From assembly GCF_000774145.1 (NCBI RefSeq), contig NZ_KN322986.1:310001-374000 (forward strand): DNA of 64,000 nucleotides. The letters run 5' to 3'. Below, one piece after another: positions 42,828-52,286 of this stretch (positions are counted from its first letter, which is position 1; each line of letters starts with the position of its first letter). The notes below the pieces were generated by a model. The model had not been told where the DNA came from. It searched no databases and saw only the letters and a list, made by a program, of their open reading frames with translations. The position numbers and the translations under genes are program-made. Source of the stretch: Pseudomonas mediterranea CFBP 5447. GTDB lineage: Bacteria; Pseudomonadota; Gammaproteobacteria; Pseudomonadales; Pseudomonadaceae.

Positions 42828-43474
42828 GCGACTTCACTTTCTGGGATGTGGTGCGCAACCTGCTCACGGGCCTGCAATGGACCCTCGCGCTGTCGCTGGT
42901 GGCGTTTATCGGTGGCGGCGTGATCGGTTTGCTGGTCATGGTGATGCGCACCGCCAGAGGCACCCTGCCCCGCCACGTCGCCCGCACTTATATCGAGCTG
43001 TTCCAGGGCACGCCGCTGTTGATGCAGTTGTTCCTGGTGTTCTTTGGCGTGGCACTGGCCGGCGTGGAGATCTCGCCGTGGATGGCCGCAGCCATTGCCC
43101 TGACCCTGTTTACCAGCGCCTATCTGGCGGAGATCTGGCGCGGTTGCGTCGAAGCGATCCCCAATGGCCAATGGGAGGCGTCCTCGAGCCTGGCGCTGAA
43201 CCGGCTGGAGCAGTTGCGCTACGTGATCCTGCCCCAAGCCCTGCGCATCGCGGTGGCACCGACCGTGGGTTTCTCGGTGCAAGTGGTCAAGGGCACGGCT
43301 GTCACCTCGATCATCGGCTTCACCGAACTCACCAAGACCGGCGGCATGCTCGCCAACGCCACGTTCGAACCCTTCATGGTCTATGGCCTGGTTGCCCTCG
43401 GCTATTTCCTCCTCTGCTACCCCCTGTCCCTCAGCGCGCGCTACCTGGAAAGGAGACTGCATGCCTCTGCTTAG
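42824..43474 (+). CDS. Amino-acid ABC transporter permease (HisMQ family), second
   Basis: A 216-residue permease, paralogue of the previous one (TYIELFQGTPLLMQLFLVFFGVALAG; EAA loop QWEASSSLALNRLEQLRYVILPQALRIAV). It is coupled to the first permease by a 4-base ATGA overlap, and its 3' end overlaps the ATPase gene by 14 bases. I rejected longer starts because the frame upstream is out of the ribosome-site range. Confidence 0.93.
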   Translation: MSDFTFWDVVRNLLTGLQWTLALSLVAFIGGGVIGLLVMVMRTARGTLPRHVARTYIELFQGTPLLMQLFLVFFGVALAGVEISPWMAAAIALTLFTSAYLAEIWRGCVEAIPNGQWEASSSLALNRLEQLRYVILPQALRIAVAPTVGFSVQVVKGTAVTSIIGFTELTKTGGMLANATFEPFMVYGLVALGYFLLCYPLSLSARYLERRLHASA

Positions 43475-44198
43475 AATTTCCGCCCTGCACAAATACTACG
43501 GCGATCATCACGTACTCAAAGGCATCGACCTGACCGTCGAAGAAGGCCAGGTGGTCGCGATCATCGGCCGCAGCGGCTCGGGCAAATCCACTTTGCTGCG
43601 CACGCTCAATGGCCTGGAATCCATCAACGATGGCGTGATCGAAGTGGACGGCGAGTACCTCGATGCCGCTCGCGCCGATCTGCGCAGCCTGCGGCAGAAA
43701 GTCGGGATGGTGTTCCAGCAGTTCAACCTCTTCCCACACATGACCGTTGGCGAAAACGTGATGCTCGCGCCGCAGGTTGTACAAAAAACATCCAAGGCCA
43801 AGGCGACCGAGCTCGCCCGGCAGATGCTGGAGCGAGTCGGGCTTGGCGAAAAATTCGACGCGTTCCCGGACCGTTTGTCCGGCGGCCAACAGCAACGGGT
43901 GGCGATTGCCCGGGCCCTGGCGATGTCACCCAAGGTCTTGCTCTGCGACGAAATCACCTCGGCCCTGGACCCGGAACTGGTCAATGAAGTGCTCGGCGTG
44001 GTGCGGCAACTGGCCAAGGAAGGCATGACGCTGATCATGGTCACCCACGAAATGCGCTTCGCCCGCGAGGTGGGGGACAAGCTGGTGTTCATGCACCAGG
44101 GCAAGGTGCACGAGGTGGGGGATCCGAAGGTACTGTTTGCCGAGCCGCAGACGGTGGAGCTGGCGAACTTTATCGGGATGGTCGAGCCTGCTGCCTGA
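43461..44198 (+). CDS. Amino-acid ABC transporter ATP-binding protein (GlnQ/HisP type)
   Basis: A 245-residue ABC ATPase. Walker A GRSGSGKST lies near 36-44 (AIIGRSGSGKSTLLRTLNGLE), the signature LSGGQQQRVAIARALAM mid-chain, and Walker B with switch His in VLLCDEITSALDPELV and IMVTHEMRFAREV. It powers the importer. The start overlaps the second permease by 14 bases. The operon is complete with this gene; a REPIN follows. Confidence 0.95.
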   Translation: MPLLRISALHKYYGDHHVLKGIDLTVEEGQVVAIIGRSGSGKSTLLRTLNGLESINDGVIEVDGEYLDAARADLRSLRQKVGMVFQQFNLFPHMTVGENVMLAPQVVQKTSKAKATELARQMLERVGLGEKFDAFPDRLSGGQQQRVAIARALAMSPKVLLCDEITSALDPELVNEVLGVVRQLAKEGMTLIMVTHEMRFAREVGDKLVFMHQGKVHEVGDPKVLFAEPQTVELANFIGMVEPAA

Positions 44199-44224
44199 AC
44201 ATCCGCGCCGTCAGGTCTGGCCTC

Positions 44225-44299
44225 TTCGCGAGCAGGCTCGCTCCCACACTGATTCCAGGGTGTTCAAAATCCCTGTGGGAGCGAGCCTGCTCGCGAATG
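44225..44299. repeat. REPIN, family A, locus 6
   Basis: Inverted copy at 44226-44247 and forward copy at 44274-44298 behind the importer operon and just upstream of ppx. Confidence 0.84.
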
Positions 44300-44380
44300 A
44301 CCGCGAAGCGGTCGCCTTTGCGTTGGCGTAAACGGTTGATCGTGGCAGGATGGCAGGGTTATCGACCGAGACCTTCCAAC

Positions 44381-45883
44381 ATGCCGCCATCCCAAGCCAA
44401 GAATCTGTCCCTGATCGCTGCCATTGACCTGGGCTCCAACAGCTTCCACATGGTTGTCGCCAAGGCCCAGAACGGGGAAATCCGCATTCTTGAGCGACTC
44501 GGTGAAAAGGTCCAACTGGCCGCCGGCATCGATGAAGAGCGCAAACTGAGCGAAGAGTCCATCCAACGCGGGCTCGATTGCCTCAAGCGCTTTGCCCAAC
44601 TGATCAACGGCATGCCTCTGGGCGCCGTGCGGATTGTCGGCACCAACGCCCTGCGCGAGGCGCGCAACCGTGGCGAGTTCATCCGCCGCGCCGAAGAGAT
44701 CCTCGGCCATCCGGTGGAAGTCATCTCCGGCCGGGAAGAGGCCCGCCTGATCTATCTCGGTGTCTCCCACACCCTGGCCGATACACCCGGCAAGCGGCTG
44801 GTGGCGGACATTGGCGGCGGCAGTACCGAATTCATCATCGGCCAGCGCTTCGAGCCGCTGTTGCGCGAAAGCCTGCAGATGGGCTGCGTCAGCTACACCC
44901 AGCGCTATTTCCGCGACGGCAAGATCACGCCGGCCCGTTACGCCCAGGCCTATACCGCGGCGCGGCTGGAAATCATGAGCATCGAGCATGCCTTGCACCG
45001 CCTGACCTGGGATGAAGCCATCGGCTCCTCAGGAACCATTCGCGCCATCGGCCTGGCCCTCAAGGCCGGCGGCCATGGCAATGGCGAGGTCAACGCCGAG
45101 GGCCTGGCCTGGCTCAAGCGCAAGGTGTTCAAACTCGGCGAATCGGACAAGATCGATTTCGAAGGCATCAAACCTGACCGTCGGGCGATTTTCCCAGCGG
45201 GCCTGGCGATTCTCGAAGCCATTTTCGACGCTCTCGAGCTGCAACGCATGGATCACTGCGAAGGCGCCCTGCGCGAAGGTGTGCTGTACGACCTGCTGGG
45301 ACGCCATCACCACGAAGACGTCCGCGAACGCACCCTGGGTTCGCTCATGGAGCGCTATCACGTTGACCAGGAACAGGCCGTGCGGGTCGAGCGCAAGGCG
45401 CTGCATGCCTTCGACCAGGTGGCCGACGACTGGGACCTCACCGACGGGGTCTGGCGCGAATTGCTGGGCTGGGCCGCCAAGGTCCATGAAGTCGGCCTGG
45501 ACATCGCCCACTACCATTACCACAAGCACGGCGCCTACCTGATCGAGCACTCCGATCTGGCGGGTTTCTCCCGGGAAGACCAGCAGATGCTCGCCCTCCT
45601 GGTACGCGGCCATCGCCGCAACATCCCCAAGGATAAGTTTGCCGAATTCGGCGACGACGGCATCAAGCTGATTCGCCTGTGCGTGCTGCTACGGTTTGCG
45701 ATCCTGTTCCACCACATCCGCGGCACCCAGGAAATGCCCCAAGTGGCCTTGCGGGCCGACGGTGATCAACTGGATGTGATGTTCCCCGAGGGCTGGCTGG
45801 AAGAAAACCAACTGACCCAGGCCGACTTCGCCCAGGAAGCGGAATGGCTGACCCGGGTCGGGATTGTGTTGAATATCCACTGA
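44381..45883 (+). CDS. ppx: Exopolyphosphatase Ppx
   Basis: A 500-residue Ppx/GppA enzyme. The ASKHA-fold halves have phosphate loops IAAIDLGSNSFHMVVAK near 12-28 and LVADIGGGSTEFIIG near 140. The C-terminal HD-like helical part (KVHEVGLDIAHYHYHKHGAYLI) is present as in E. coli Ppx. It degrades polyphosphate from the ends. It converges on ppk, with a family B REP between. The start at 44381 matches the family; only a weak ribosome site is visible. Confidence 0.94.
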   Translation: MPPSQAKNLSLIAAIDLGSNSFHMVVAKAQNGEIRILERLGEKVQLAAGIDEERKLSEESIQRGLDCLKRFAQLINGMPLGAVRIVGTNALREARNRGEFIRRAEEILGHPVEVISGREEARLIYLGVSHTLADTPGKRLVADIGGGSTEFIIGQRFEPLLRESLQMGCVSYTQRYFRDGKITPARYAQAYTAARLEIMSIEHALHRLTWDEAIGSSGTIRAIGLALKAGGHGNGEVNAEGLAWLKRKVFKLGESDKIDFEGIKPDRRAIFPAGLAILEAIFDALELQRMDHCEGALREGVLYDLLGRHHHEDVRERTLGSLMERYHVDQEQAVRVERKALHAFDQVADDWDLTDGVWRELLGWAAKVHEVGLDIAHYHYHKHGAYLIEHSDLAGFSREDQQMLALLVRGHRRNIPKDKFAEFGDDGIKLIRLCVLLRFAILFHHIRGTQEMPQVALRADGDQLDVMFPEGWLEENQLTQADFAQEAEWLTRVGIVLNIH

Positions 45884-45905
45884 TACCCAGGGTAGCGAGC
45901 CCCTC

Positions 45906-46051
45906 TGTGGCGAGGGAGCTTGCTCCCGCTCGGCTGCGCAGCAGTCGTAGGATCTGCTCACCGGCTTTGTCCGACTCACTGCAATAAAGGGCTTTGGAGC
46001 TGCTACGCCCGAACGCGGACCGGCTCAGCGGGAGCAAGCTCCCTCGCCACA
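45906..46051. repeat. REP-type palindrome, family B, locus 4
   Basis: GTGGCGAGGGAGCTTGCTCC and its exact inverse GGAGCAAGCTCCCTCGCCAC bound a 146-base element whose interior has CTGCGCAGCAG and GGAGCTGCTACGCC. It sits between the convergent ppx and ppk genes. Confidence 0.85.
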
Positions 46052-46084
46052 AAAGCCAAGTTCGCCGCCCTCGCTCACCACTCC

Positions 46085-48304
46085 TTAATTGACCGCCAAC
46101 ACCGGACTGCTCAGACGATCCAGCAACGTCGCCTGGGCGCTGCGCGGGTTCTGGTTGCCGGTCGGCGTGTTGCGGATGTAACGACCATCCGACTGCAGGC
46201 TCCAGCTGTGGGTGTTGTCGGTGAGGTAGCTTTCCAGCTCCTTCTTGACCCGCAGGATCAACTTCTTGCCCTCCACCGGGAAGCAGGTCTCGACGCGTTT
46301 GTCGAGGTTGCGCTCCATCCAGTCGGCGCTGGACAGGAACATCTGCTCCTCGCCGCCGTTGAGGAAGTAGAACACCCGCGTGTGCTCCAGGAAGCGCCCG
46401 ATGATCGAACGCACATGGATGTTATGGGAAACCCCCGGAATACCTGGCCGCAGGCAGCACATGCCGCGCACCACCAGGTCGATGCGCACGCCCGACTGGC
46501 TGGCCTTGTACAGCGCGCGGATGATCTTCGGATCAGTCAGCGAGTTGAACTTGGCAATGATGTGCGCCGGTTTACCGTCCAGGGCGAACTGGGTCTCCCG
46601 GGTGATCATGTCGAGCATGCCCTTTTTCAGGGTAAACGGCGCATGCAGCAGTTTCTTCATGCGCAGCGTCTTGCCCATGCCGATCAACTGGCTGAACAGC
46701 TTGCCGACGTCTTCACACAAGGCATCGTCGGACGTCAGCAGGCTGTAGTCGGTGTACAGGCGGGCGTTGGCGGCGTGGTAGTTACCCGTGCCCAGGTGGG
46801 CGTAACGCACGATCTCGCCGGCCTCGCGCCGCAGGATGAGCATCATCTTGGCGTGGGTCTTGAATCCGACCACGCCATAAATCACCACCGCACCGGCCGC
46901 TTGCAGACGGCTTGCCAGCTGCAGGTTGGACTCTTCGTCGAAGCGCGCACGCAATTCGATCACCGCCGTGACCTCCTTGCCGTTTCGCGCCGCATCCACC
47001 AGGGCGTCGACGATTTCCGAGTTGGCGCCGCTGCGGTACAGGGTCTGGCGCACCGCCAGGACGTGAGGGTCCTTGGCGGCCTGGCGCAGCAGGTCGACCA
47101 CCGGCGTGAACGACTCGAACGGGTGCAGCAACAGGATGTCCTGCTTGCTGATCACGTTGAAAATATTCTCGCTGTTCTGCAGCAGCTTCGGGATCTGCGG
47201 CGTGAACGGCGAATATTGCAACTCCGGATGGCTGTCCAGGCCGGTGATGCTGAACAGCCGGGTCAGGTTGACCGGACCGTTGACCTGATACAGCTCGGTC
47301 TCATGCAGGTTGAATTGCTTGAGCAAGTAATCGGACAAGTGTTTCGGGCAAGTGTCGGCCACTTCCAGACGCACCGCATCGCCGTAGCGACGGGAGAACA
47401 GCTCGCCGCGAAGAGCACGGGCCAAATCTTCGACGTCCTCGGTGTCCACCGACAGGTCGGCGTTACGTGTCAGGCGGAACTGGTAGCAGCCCTTCACCTT
47501 CATGCCCTGGAACAGGTCATCGGCGTGGGCGTGGATCATCGACGACAGGAACACATAGTTGTCGCCAGGGCCGCCGACATCTTCCGGCACGCGGATGATG
47601 CGCGGCAGCAGGCGTGGCGCGGGAATGATCGCCAGGCCGGAATCGCGACCGAAGGCGTCGATGCCTTCCAGCTCGACGATGAAGTTCAGGCTCTTGTTGA
47701 CCAGCAACGGGAACGGGTGCGTCGGGTCGAGGCCGATCGGCGTGATGATCGGCGCGATCTCATCGCGGAAATAGCGGCGTACCCAGGTCTTGAGCTTGGT
47801 GGTCCAGTGGCGACGACGGATGAAGCGGACCTGGTGCTTTTCCAGCTCCGGCAACAGGATGTCGTTGAGGATCGCGTACTGGCGGTCGACCTGACCGTGG
47901 ACCAGCTCGCTGATGCGCGCCAGGGCCTGATGGGGTTGCAGGCCATCGGCACCGGCTTGCTCACGGGCGAAGGTGATCTGCTTCTTCAGGCCGGCAACGC
48001 GGATTTCGAAGAATTCATCCAGGTTGCTGGAGAAGATCAACAGGAACTTCAACCGCTCCAACAAGGGATAGGACTCGTCCAGCGCCTGCTCCAGCACGCG
48101 GATGTTGAACTGCAGTTGCGACAGCTCGCGATGGATGTACAGGCTGCTGTCATCCAGACTGGGGATCGCAATCGCCGGGGCCGGGGCGGGTTCGGCGACG
48201 ACCACCGGGGGAGCGGGCTCCAGCTCCGGTGGTGTTTCGGCGATTTGCTCGACCACGGGTTGAGCGTCTTTTACGGCAACTTCAGAGAGTCCTTCGGTAT
48301 TCAT
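46085..48304 (-). CDS. ppk1: Polyphosphate kinase 1
   Basis: A 739-residue PPK1. A Pro/Ala/Glu-rich N-terminal extension (about 1-50) is followed by SLYIHRELSQLQFNIRVLEQA, the standard start of the conserved protein. The catalytic core shows IVRYAHLGTGNYHAANARLYTDYSLL, with the histidine that takes the phosphate, and arginine-rich ATP contacts in the C-terminal PLD-like domains. It polymerises ATP phosphate into polyphosphate. AGGA lies 8 bases before the ATG at 48304; it reads 17 bases after hemB on the same strand. Confidence 0.96.
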   Translation of the reverse strand: MNTEGLSEVAVKDAQPVVEQIAETPPELEPAPPVVVAEPAPAPAIAIPSLDDSSLYIHRELSQLQFNIRVLEQALDESYPLLERLKFLLIFSSNLDEFFEIRVAGLKKQITFAREQAGADGLQPHQALARISELVHGQVDRQYAILNDILLPELEKHQVRFIRRRHWTTKLKTWVRRYFRDEIAPIITPIGLDPTHPFPLLVNKSLNFIVELEGIDAFGRDSGLAIIPAPRLLPRIIRVPEDVGGPGDNYVFLSSMIHAHADDLFQGMKVKGCYQFRLTRNADLSVDTEDVEDLARALRGELFSRRYGDAVRLEVADTCPKHLSDYLLKQFNLHETELYQVNGPVNLTRLFSITGLDSHPELQYSPFTPQIPKLLQNSENIFNVISKQDILLLHPFESFTPVVDLLRQAAKDPHVLAVRQTLYRSGANSEIVDALVDAARNGKEVTAVIELRARFDEESNLQLASRLQAAGAVVIYGVVGFKTHAKMMLILRREAGEIVRYAHLGTGNYHAANARLYTDYSLLTSDDALCEDVGKLFSQLIGMGKTLRMKKLLHAPFTLKKGMLDMITRETQFALDGKPAHIIAKFNSLTDPKIIRALYKASQSGVRIDLVVRGMCCLRPGIPGVSHNIHVRSIIGRFLEHTRVFYFLNGGEEQMFLSSADWMERNLDKRVETCFPVEGKKLILRVKKELESYLTDNTHSWSLQSDGRYIRNTPTGNQNPRSAQATLLDRLSSPVLAVN

Positions 48305-48321
48305 CGCAAGTTCCTGGGAGG

Positions 48322-49335
48322 CTATTTCTGCTCTCGTAGCAATTGGGCGGCGCGCACGGCGAAGTAAGTCAGGATCCCATCGGCACCAGCGCGCTTGAAA
48401 GCGGTGAGGGATTCGAGGATGACCCCTTCGCCCAACCAGCCGTTCTGGATCGCCGCCATGTGCATGGCGTACTCGCCGCTGACCTGATAAACGAAGGTCG
48501 GCACTTTGAATTCGTCTTTGACCCGGCAAAGGATGTCGAGGTAAGGCATGCCTGGCTTGACCATGACCATATCTGCCCCTTCTGACAAGTCGGCCGCCAC
48601 TTCGTGCAAGGCTTCCTGACTGTTGGCCGGATCCATCTGATAAGAGGCCTTGTTGGCCTTGCCCAGGTTCAGGGCCGAGCCGACCGCATCGCGGAACGGG
48701 CCGTAATAGGCACTGGCGTACTTGGCCGAATAGGCCATGATCCGCACGTTGACGTGCCCGGCCACTTCGAGGGCTTCACGGATCGCCTGGATGCGACCGT
48801 CCATCATGTCCGACGGCGCCACCACCTGGGCACCGGCCTCGGCGTGAGACAGCGCCTGTTTGACCAAGGCGTCGACGGTGATGTCGTTCTGCACATAGCC
48901 GTCTTCGTCGAGGATGCCATCCTGCCCGTGGGTGGTGAATGGATCCAGCGCCACGTCGGTAATCACCCCCAACTCCGGAAAGCGTGCCCGCAGGGCACGG
49001 GTCGCACGCTGGGCAATGCCGTCCGGGTTCCAGGCTTCGGCGGCGTCCAGGGACTTGAGGCCCGGCGGCGTCACCGGGAAGAGCGCCAGCGCCGGAATGT
49101 CCAGTTCCACCCATTGGGCGGCTTCTTCGAGCAGCAGGTCGATGGTCAGGCGTTCCACCCCAGGCATCGATGCCACCGCTTCGCGCCGGTTCTCGCCGTC
49201 CAGCACGAACACCGGCAGGATCAAGTCATCGGTGGTCAGCACGTTCTCACGCACCAGCCGACGAGAGAACTCATCACGGCGATTGCGACGCAGACGGGTG
49301 GCAGGGAACAGACGATTGGCGGGGGTAAAGCTCAC
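48322..49335 (-). CDS. hemB: Delta-aminolevulinic acid dehydratase (porphobilinogen synthase) HemB
   Basis: A 337-residue HemB, the same length as in P. aeruginosa. The Schiff-base lysine lies in MVMVKPGMPYLDI and the second active lysine in AYSAKYASAYYGPFRDA. The metal region is Asp/Ala-type rather than triple-Cys, so it is the magnesium-dependent class. It joins two ALA molecules for haem synthesis. It heads a hemB-ppk1 pair. Confidence 0.97.
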   Translation of the reverse strand: MSFTPANRLFPATRLRRNRRDEFSRRLVRENVLTTDDLILPVFVLDGENRREAVASMPGVERLTIDLLLEEAAQWVELDIPALALFPVTPPGLKSLDAAEAWNPDGIAQRATRALRARFPELGVITDVALDPFTTHGQDGILDEDGYVQNDITVDALVKQALSHAEAGAQVVAPSDMMDGRIQAIREALEVAGHVNVRIMAYSAKYASAYYGPFRDAVGSALNLGKANKASYQMDPANSQEALHEVAADLSEGADMVMVKPGMPYLDILCRVKDEFKVPTFVYQVSGEYAMHMAAIQNGWLGEGVILESLTAFKRAGADGILTYFAVRAAQLLREQK

Positions 49336-49538
49336 GGCAGACTCCTGAGCCCACTGACGGGCGAGCGTGACAGTTATAAGCGGCCATTATGACTAACGTA
49401 TGACAGTTATGTGCACCTGTGACCTGTCGTCGCAGTTATTGTGGTTGTAGGAAATGTTCACGTCGAGACACATTTCGACACTTTCCTGAATGTGCCCGAA
49501 GGGTTAGGCTGCGCGTTCATTTCGCCAGCACCCAGACA

Positions 49539-50192
49539 ATGCTCCAGCAATTTCTACACGACTTCGGCTATCTGGCCCTTTTCATCGGCACGTTCTTCGA
49601 AGGCGAAACCATCCTCGTGCTCGCAGGTTTCCTGGCGTTCCGTGGCTACATGGACATCAATCTTGTGGTCGTCGTGGCGTTCTGCGGCAGCTATGCGGGC
49701 GATCAGCTGTGGTATTTCCTGGGACGCAAGCATGGGCGCAAGTTGCTGGCGCGCAAACCTCGCTGGCAACTGATGGGCGACCGCGCCCTGGAGCACATTC
49801 GCAGGCATCCGGATATCTGGGTCCTGAGCTTTCGCTTCGTCTATGGCCTGCGTACGGTGATGCCGGTGGCTATCGGCTTGTCAGGCTATCCGCCAGGACG
49901 CTACCTGCTGCTCAACGGCATTGGCGCGGCGATCTGGGCGACCGCCCTGGCTGCCGCCGCCTATCACTTCGGCGCGGTGCTCGAAGGCATGCTGGGCAGC
50001 ATCAAGAAATATGAGTTGTGGGTACTCGGTGCGTTGCTGGTGCTGGGCCTGTGCCTGTGGGTGCGTCGACGGATCAAGAATGCGCGGCTGGCGAAAAAAG
50101 TCCTCGAAGCCGAGCGGCTGGAGCGAACCAGGCCCGACGAACCTACGACGCCAACCGAGCAAGCCGGTTGCGACAGTAATAGAGCCCCGTGA
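49539..50192 (+). CDS. DedA family inner-membrane protein
   Basis: A 217-residue DedA protein with four to five membrane helices (FGYLALFIGTFFEGETILVLAGFLAFRG; DQLWYFLGRKHG; LSFRFVYGLRTVMPVAIGLSG). DedA proteins help recycle undecaprenyl phosphate or lipid carriers across the membrane. The FEGE acidic and FRFVYGLR basic motifs are present. The C-terminus is a charged tail that overlaps the sterol-desaturase gene by 50 bases on the other strand. The start at 49539 lacks a strong ribosome site. Confidence 0.9.
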   Translation: MLQQFLHDFGYLALFIGTFFEGETILVLAGFLAFRGYMDINLVVVVAFCGSYAGDQLWYFLGRKHGRKLLARKPRWQLMGDRALEHIRRHPDIWVLSFRFVYGLRTVMPVAIGLSGYPPGRYLLLNGIGAAIWATALAAAAYHFGAVLEGMLGSIKKYELWVLGALLVLGLCLWVRRRIKNARLAKKVLEAERLERTRPDEPTTPTEQAGCDSNRAP

Positions 50193-51378
50193 CACTGAGC
50201 AGGCTGTAGCTGAGCAAGCCGACCCAGGCCGCGGAGCCCGCCGGCCACAACCCGGCCAGCGGCGCCAGCCACACCAGTGGCAGGTTCGAGGCCAGTCGCA
50301 ATGACTCCAGCTTCAGTGCCCACGGGCGACTCTCCAGAATCATGCCCAATACGAACAGACCGAACGCCACCGCCCCCCAACCCAATACCAGGGCGGCGAC
50401 GGGCAGGCTGTTCTCCAGGTTCATCAAATAACTGCCCAGCGCGATGTAGAGGCAGAATTGCAGCGCCACGTAGCCCTGTTGACGTCCATCCAGTGGCACT
50501 TCGAATTTGCGGAACCGGCTCAGGTCCGGCTTGTTCAGCGGGTAACTTGCCGCCACGTCTGCGGGTCGCCATCCCGTGGGCATGAACCAGATCCGCAGCT
50601 TGTCCCACCAGCGTCCGGCCCGTCGGGCATCTGTCCATAACTGCGCATAGAACTGCAGGTTGGCCCACAACGGGTTCCAACTCGCCAGCGGCGTAGTCAC
50701 GCCAAAAATCACCGGTTCACGGTCGTCTTCCTCCTGGAAGGTGCCAAACAGACGGTCCCAAATAATGAACACCCCGCCGTAGTTGCGATCCATGTAAAGA
50801 GGGTTCTGCGCATGGTGGGCACGATGATTGGACGGCGTGACGAAGTACCACTCCAACCAGCCAAGCTTGGGGATGTGCTGGGTGTGGACCCAGAACTGGT
50901 ACAACAGGTTCAGCGCCGCGACACTGACGAACACCGTCAGCGGTACGCCCAGCACGGCCAGCGGCAGGTAGAACACCCAGCTCAACAGGAACCCGGTACT
51001 GGTCTGGCGCAGCGCCGTGGAAAGGTTGTAGTCCTCGCTCTGGTGATGCACCGAATGAGCCGCCCAGAGGATGTTGCGCTCATGGCCCATGCGATGCAGC
51101 CAGTAGTAGCAGAAGTCATAGAACACGAAGGCGAACACCCAGACCCAGGCCTGGTCGGCAGGCAGCCGGATAACAGCCAGATGTTCCAGGGCAAAGGCGT
51201 AAGTCACCAGCCCCACGCCCTTGGTCAGCAAACCGGTAGTGGTCGACAGCACGCCGGTGCTCAAGCTGTTGATCGCATCGGCCATGCGGTAATGACTCAC
51301 GCCACGCCAACGGTCGGCCAGCAACTCGACGGCGATCAACACGAAGAAGAACGGCACGGCATACAGAATGAAATCCAT
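50143..51378 (-). CDS. Fatty acid hydroxylase/sterol desaturase family protein
   Basis: A 411-residue integral membrane di-iron enzyme. The three histidine clusters are present: HRMGH, HSVHH and NHRAHH, with hydrophobic helices on both sides and a further membrane region at the C-terminus. It likely hydroxylates or desaturates a membrane lipid; the substrate is unknown (bacterial relatives act on fatty acids, hopanoids or other lipids). It converges on DedA with a 50-base overlap. Confidence 0.9.
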   Translation of the reverse strand: MDFILYAVPFFFVLIAVELLADRWRGVSHYRMADAINSLSTGVLSTTTGLLTKGVGLVTYAFALEHLAVIRLPADQAWVWVFAFVFYDFCYYWLHRMGHERNILWAAHSVHHQSEDYNLSTALRQTSTGFLLSWVFYLPLAVLGVPLTVFVSVAALNLLYQFWVHTQHIPKLGWLEWYFVTPSNHRAHHAQNPLYMDRNYGGVFIIWDRLFGTFQEEDDREPVIFGVTTPLASWNPLWANLQFYAQLWTDARRAGRWWDKLRIWFMPTGWRPADVAASYPLNKPDLSRFRKFEVPLDGRQQGYVALQFCLYIALGSYLMNLENSLPVAALVLGWGAVAFGLFVLGMILESRPWALKLESLRLASNLPLVWLAPLAGLWPAGSAAWVGLLSYSLLSVTGLYYCRNRLARLAS

Positions 51379-51491
51379 GATGCGACCCGGACAGGAGGTA
51401 GTCGGCAGATTAGGTTTAGCCGCCGGATAACCCTATGGCAACGAGTGACAAATTAGTGGACATTTAACGCCATGAATCTGGAGAAAAACCC

Positions 51492-52160
51492 ATGAGCAAA
51501 AAAGTTGCAGTGATCCTTTCCGGCTGTGGCGTGTACGACGGCGCCGAGATCCACGAAAGCGTGATCACCCTGCTGCGCCTGGACCAACGCGGTGCGCAGG
51601 TCCAGTGCTTCGCCCCCAACATCGCCCAACTGCATGTGATTAACCACCTGACCGGTGAAGAAATGCCCGAAAGCCGCAACGTGCTGGTGGAGTCGGCGCG
51701 GATCGCCCGCGGTAACGTGAAGGATTTGCGTGAAGCCAGGGTCGAGGATTTCGACGCCCTGATCGTACCTGGCGGTTTCGGTTCGGCGAAGAACCTCTCC
51801 AACTTTGCCGTCGAAGGCGCGGATTGCACCGTCCAGCCGGAGCTCCTGGCATTGACTGAGGCCTTCGCCGAGGCCGGCAAGCCGGTGGGGCTGATCTGCA
51901 TTTCCCCGGCCCTGGCGGCGAAAATCTATGGCCCTGGCGTGACCTGCACCATCGGTACGGATGTCGACACCGCGGCTGCGGTGACCAAAATGGGTGGCAC
52001 CCATGAAGACTGCGCCGTCACCGACATCGTCGAAGACCGCGCACGCAGGCTGGTCAGCACTCCAGCCTACATGTTGGCGCAGAACATCAGCGAAGCGGCG
52101 TCGGGAATCAACAAACTGGTGGACCGGATACTCGAGCTGACCCACGAAAACGATGCCTGA
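51492..52160 (+). CDS. elbB: Isoprenoid biosynthesis glyoxalase ElbB
   Basis: A 222-residue DJ-1/PfpI-fold protein (VAVILSGCGVYDGAEIHES opening; LIVPGGFGSAKNLSNFA; the nucleophile elbow GLICISPALAAKIYG with Cys). The family has weak glyoxalase activity and was linked to isoprenoid synthesis in E. coli. GGAGAA lies 7 bases before the ATG. It stands alone, followed by a REPIN. Confidence 0.93.
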   Translation: MSKKVAVILSGCGVYDGAEIHESVITLLRLDQRGAQVQCFAPNIAQLHVINHLTGEEMPESRNVLVESARIARGNVKDLREARVEDFDALIVPGGFGSAKNLSNFAVEGADCTVQPELLALTEAFAEAGKPVGLICISPALAAKIYGPGVTCTIGTDVDTAAAVTKMGGTHEDCAVTDIVEDRARRLVSTPAYMLAQNISEAASGINKLVDRILELTHENDA

Positions 52161-52168
52161 CAACCCAA

Positions 52169-52258
52169 TGTGGGAGCGAGCCTGCTCGCGATGGCGTCCA
52201 TTCAGTCGGCATATCTATGGCTGACACGCCGCCATCGCGAGCAGGCTCGCTCCCACAA
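52169..52258. repeat. REPIN, family A, locus 7
   Basis: Forward copy at 52170-52193 and inverted copy at 52232-52257. The spacer (CAGTCGGCATATCTATGGCTGACACGC) resembles those of loci 1 and 3. It lies between convergent elbB and the YaiI gene. Confidence 0.86.
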
Positions 52259-52286
52259 AGGAACAATGTCAGGCTCCGGGGCAGAC

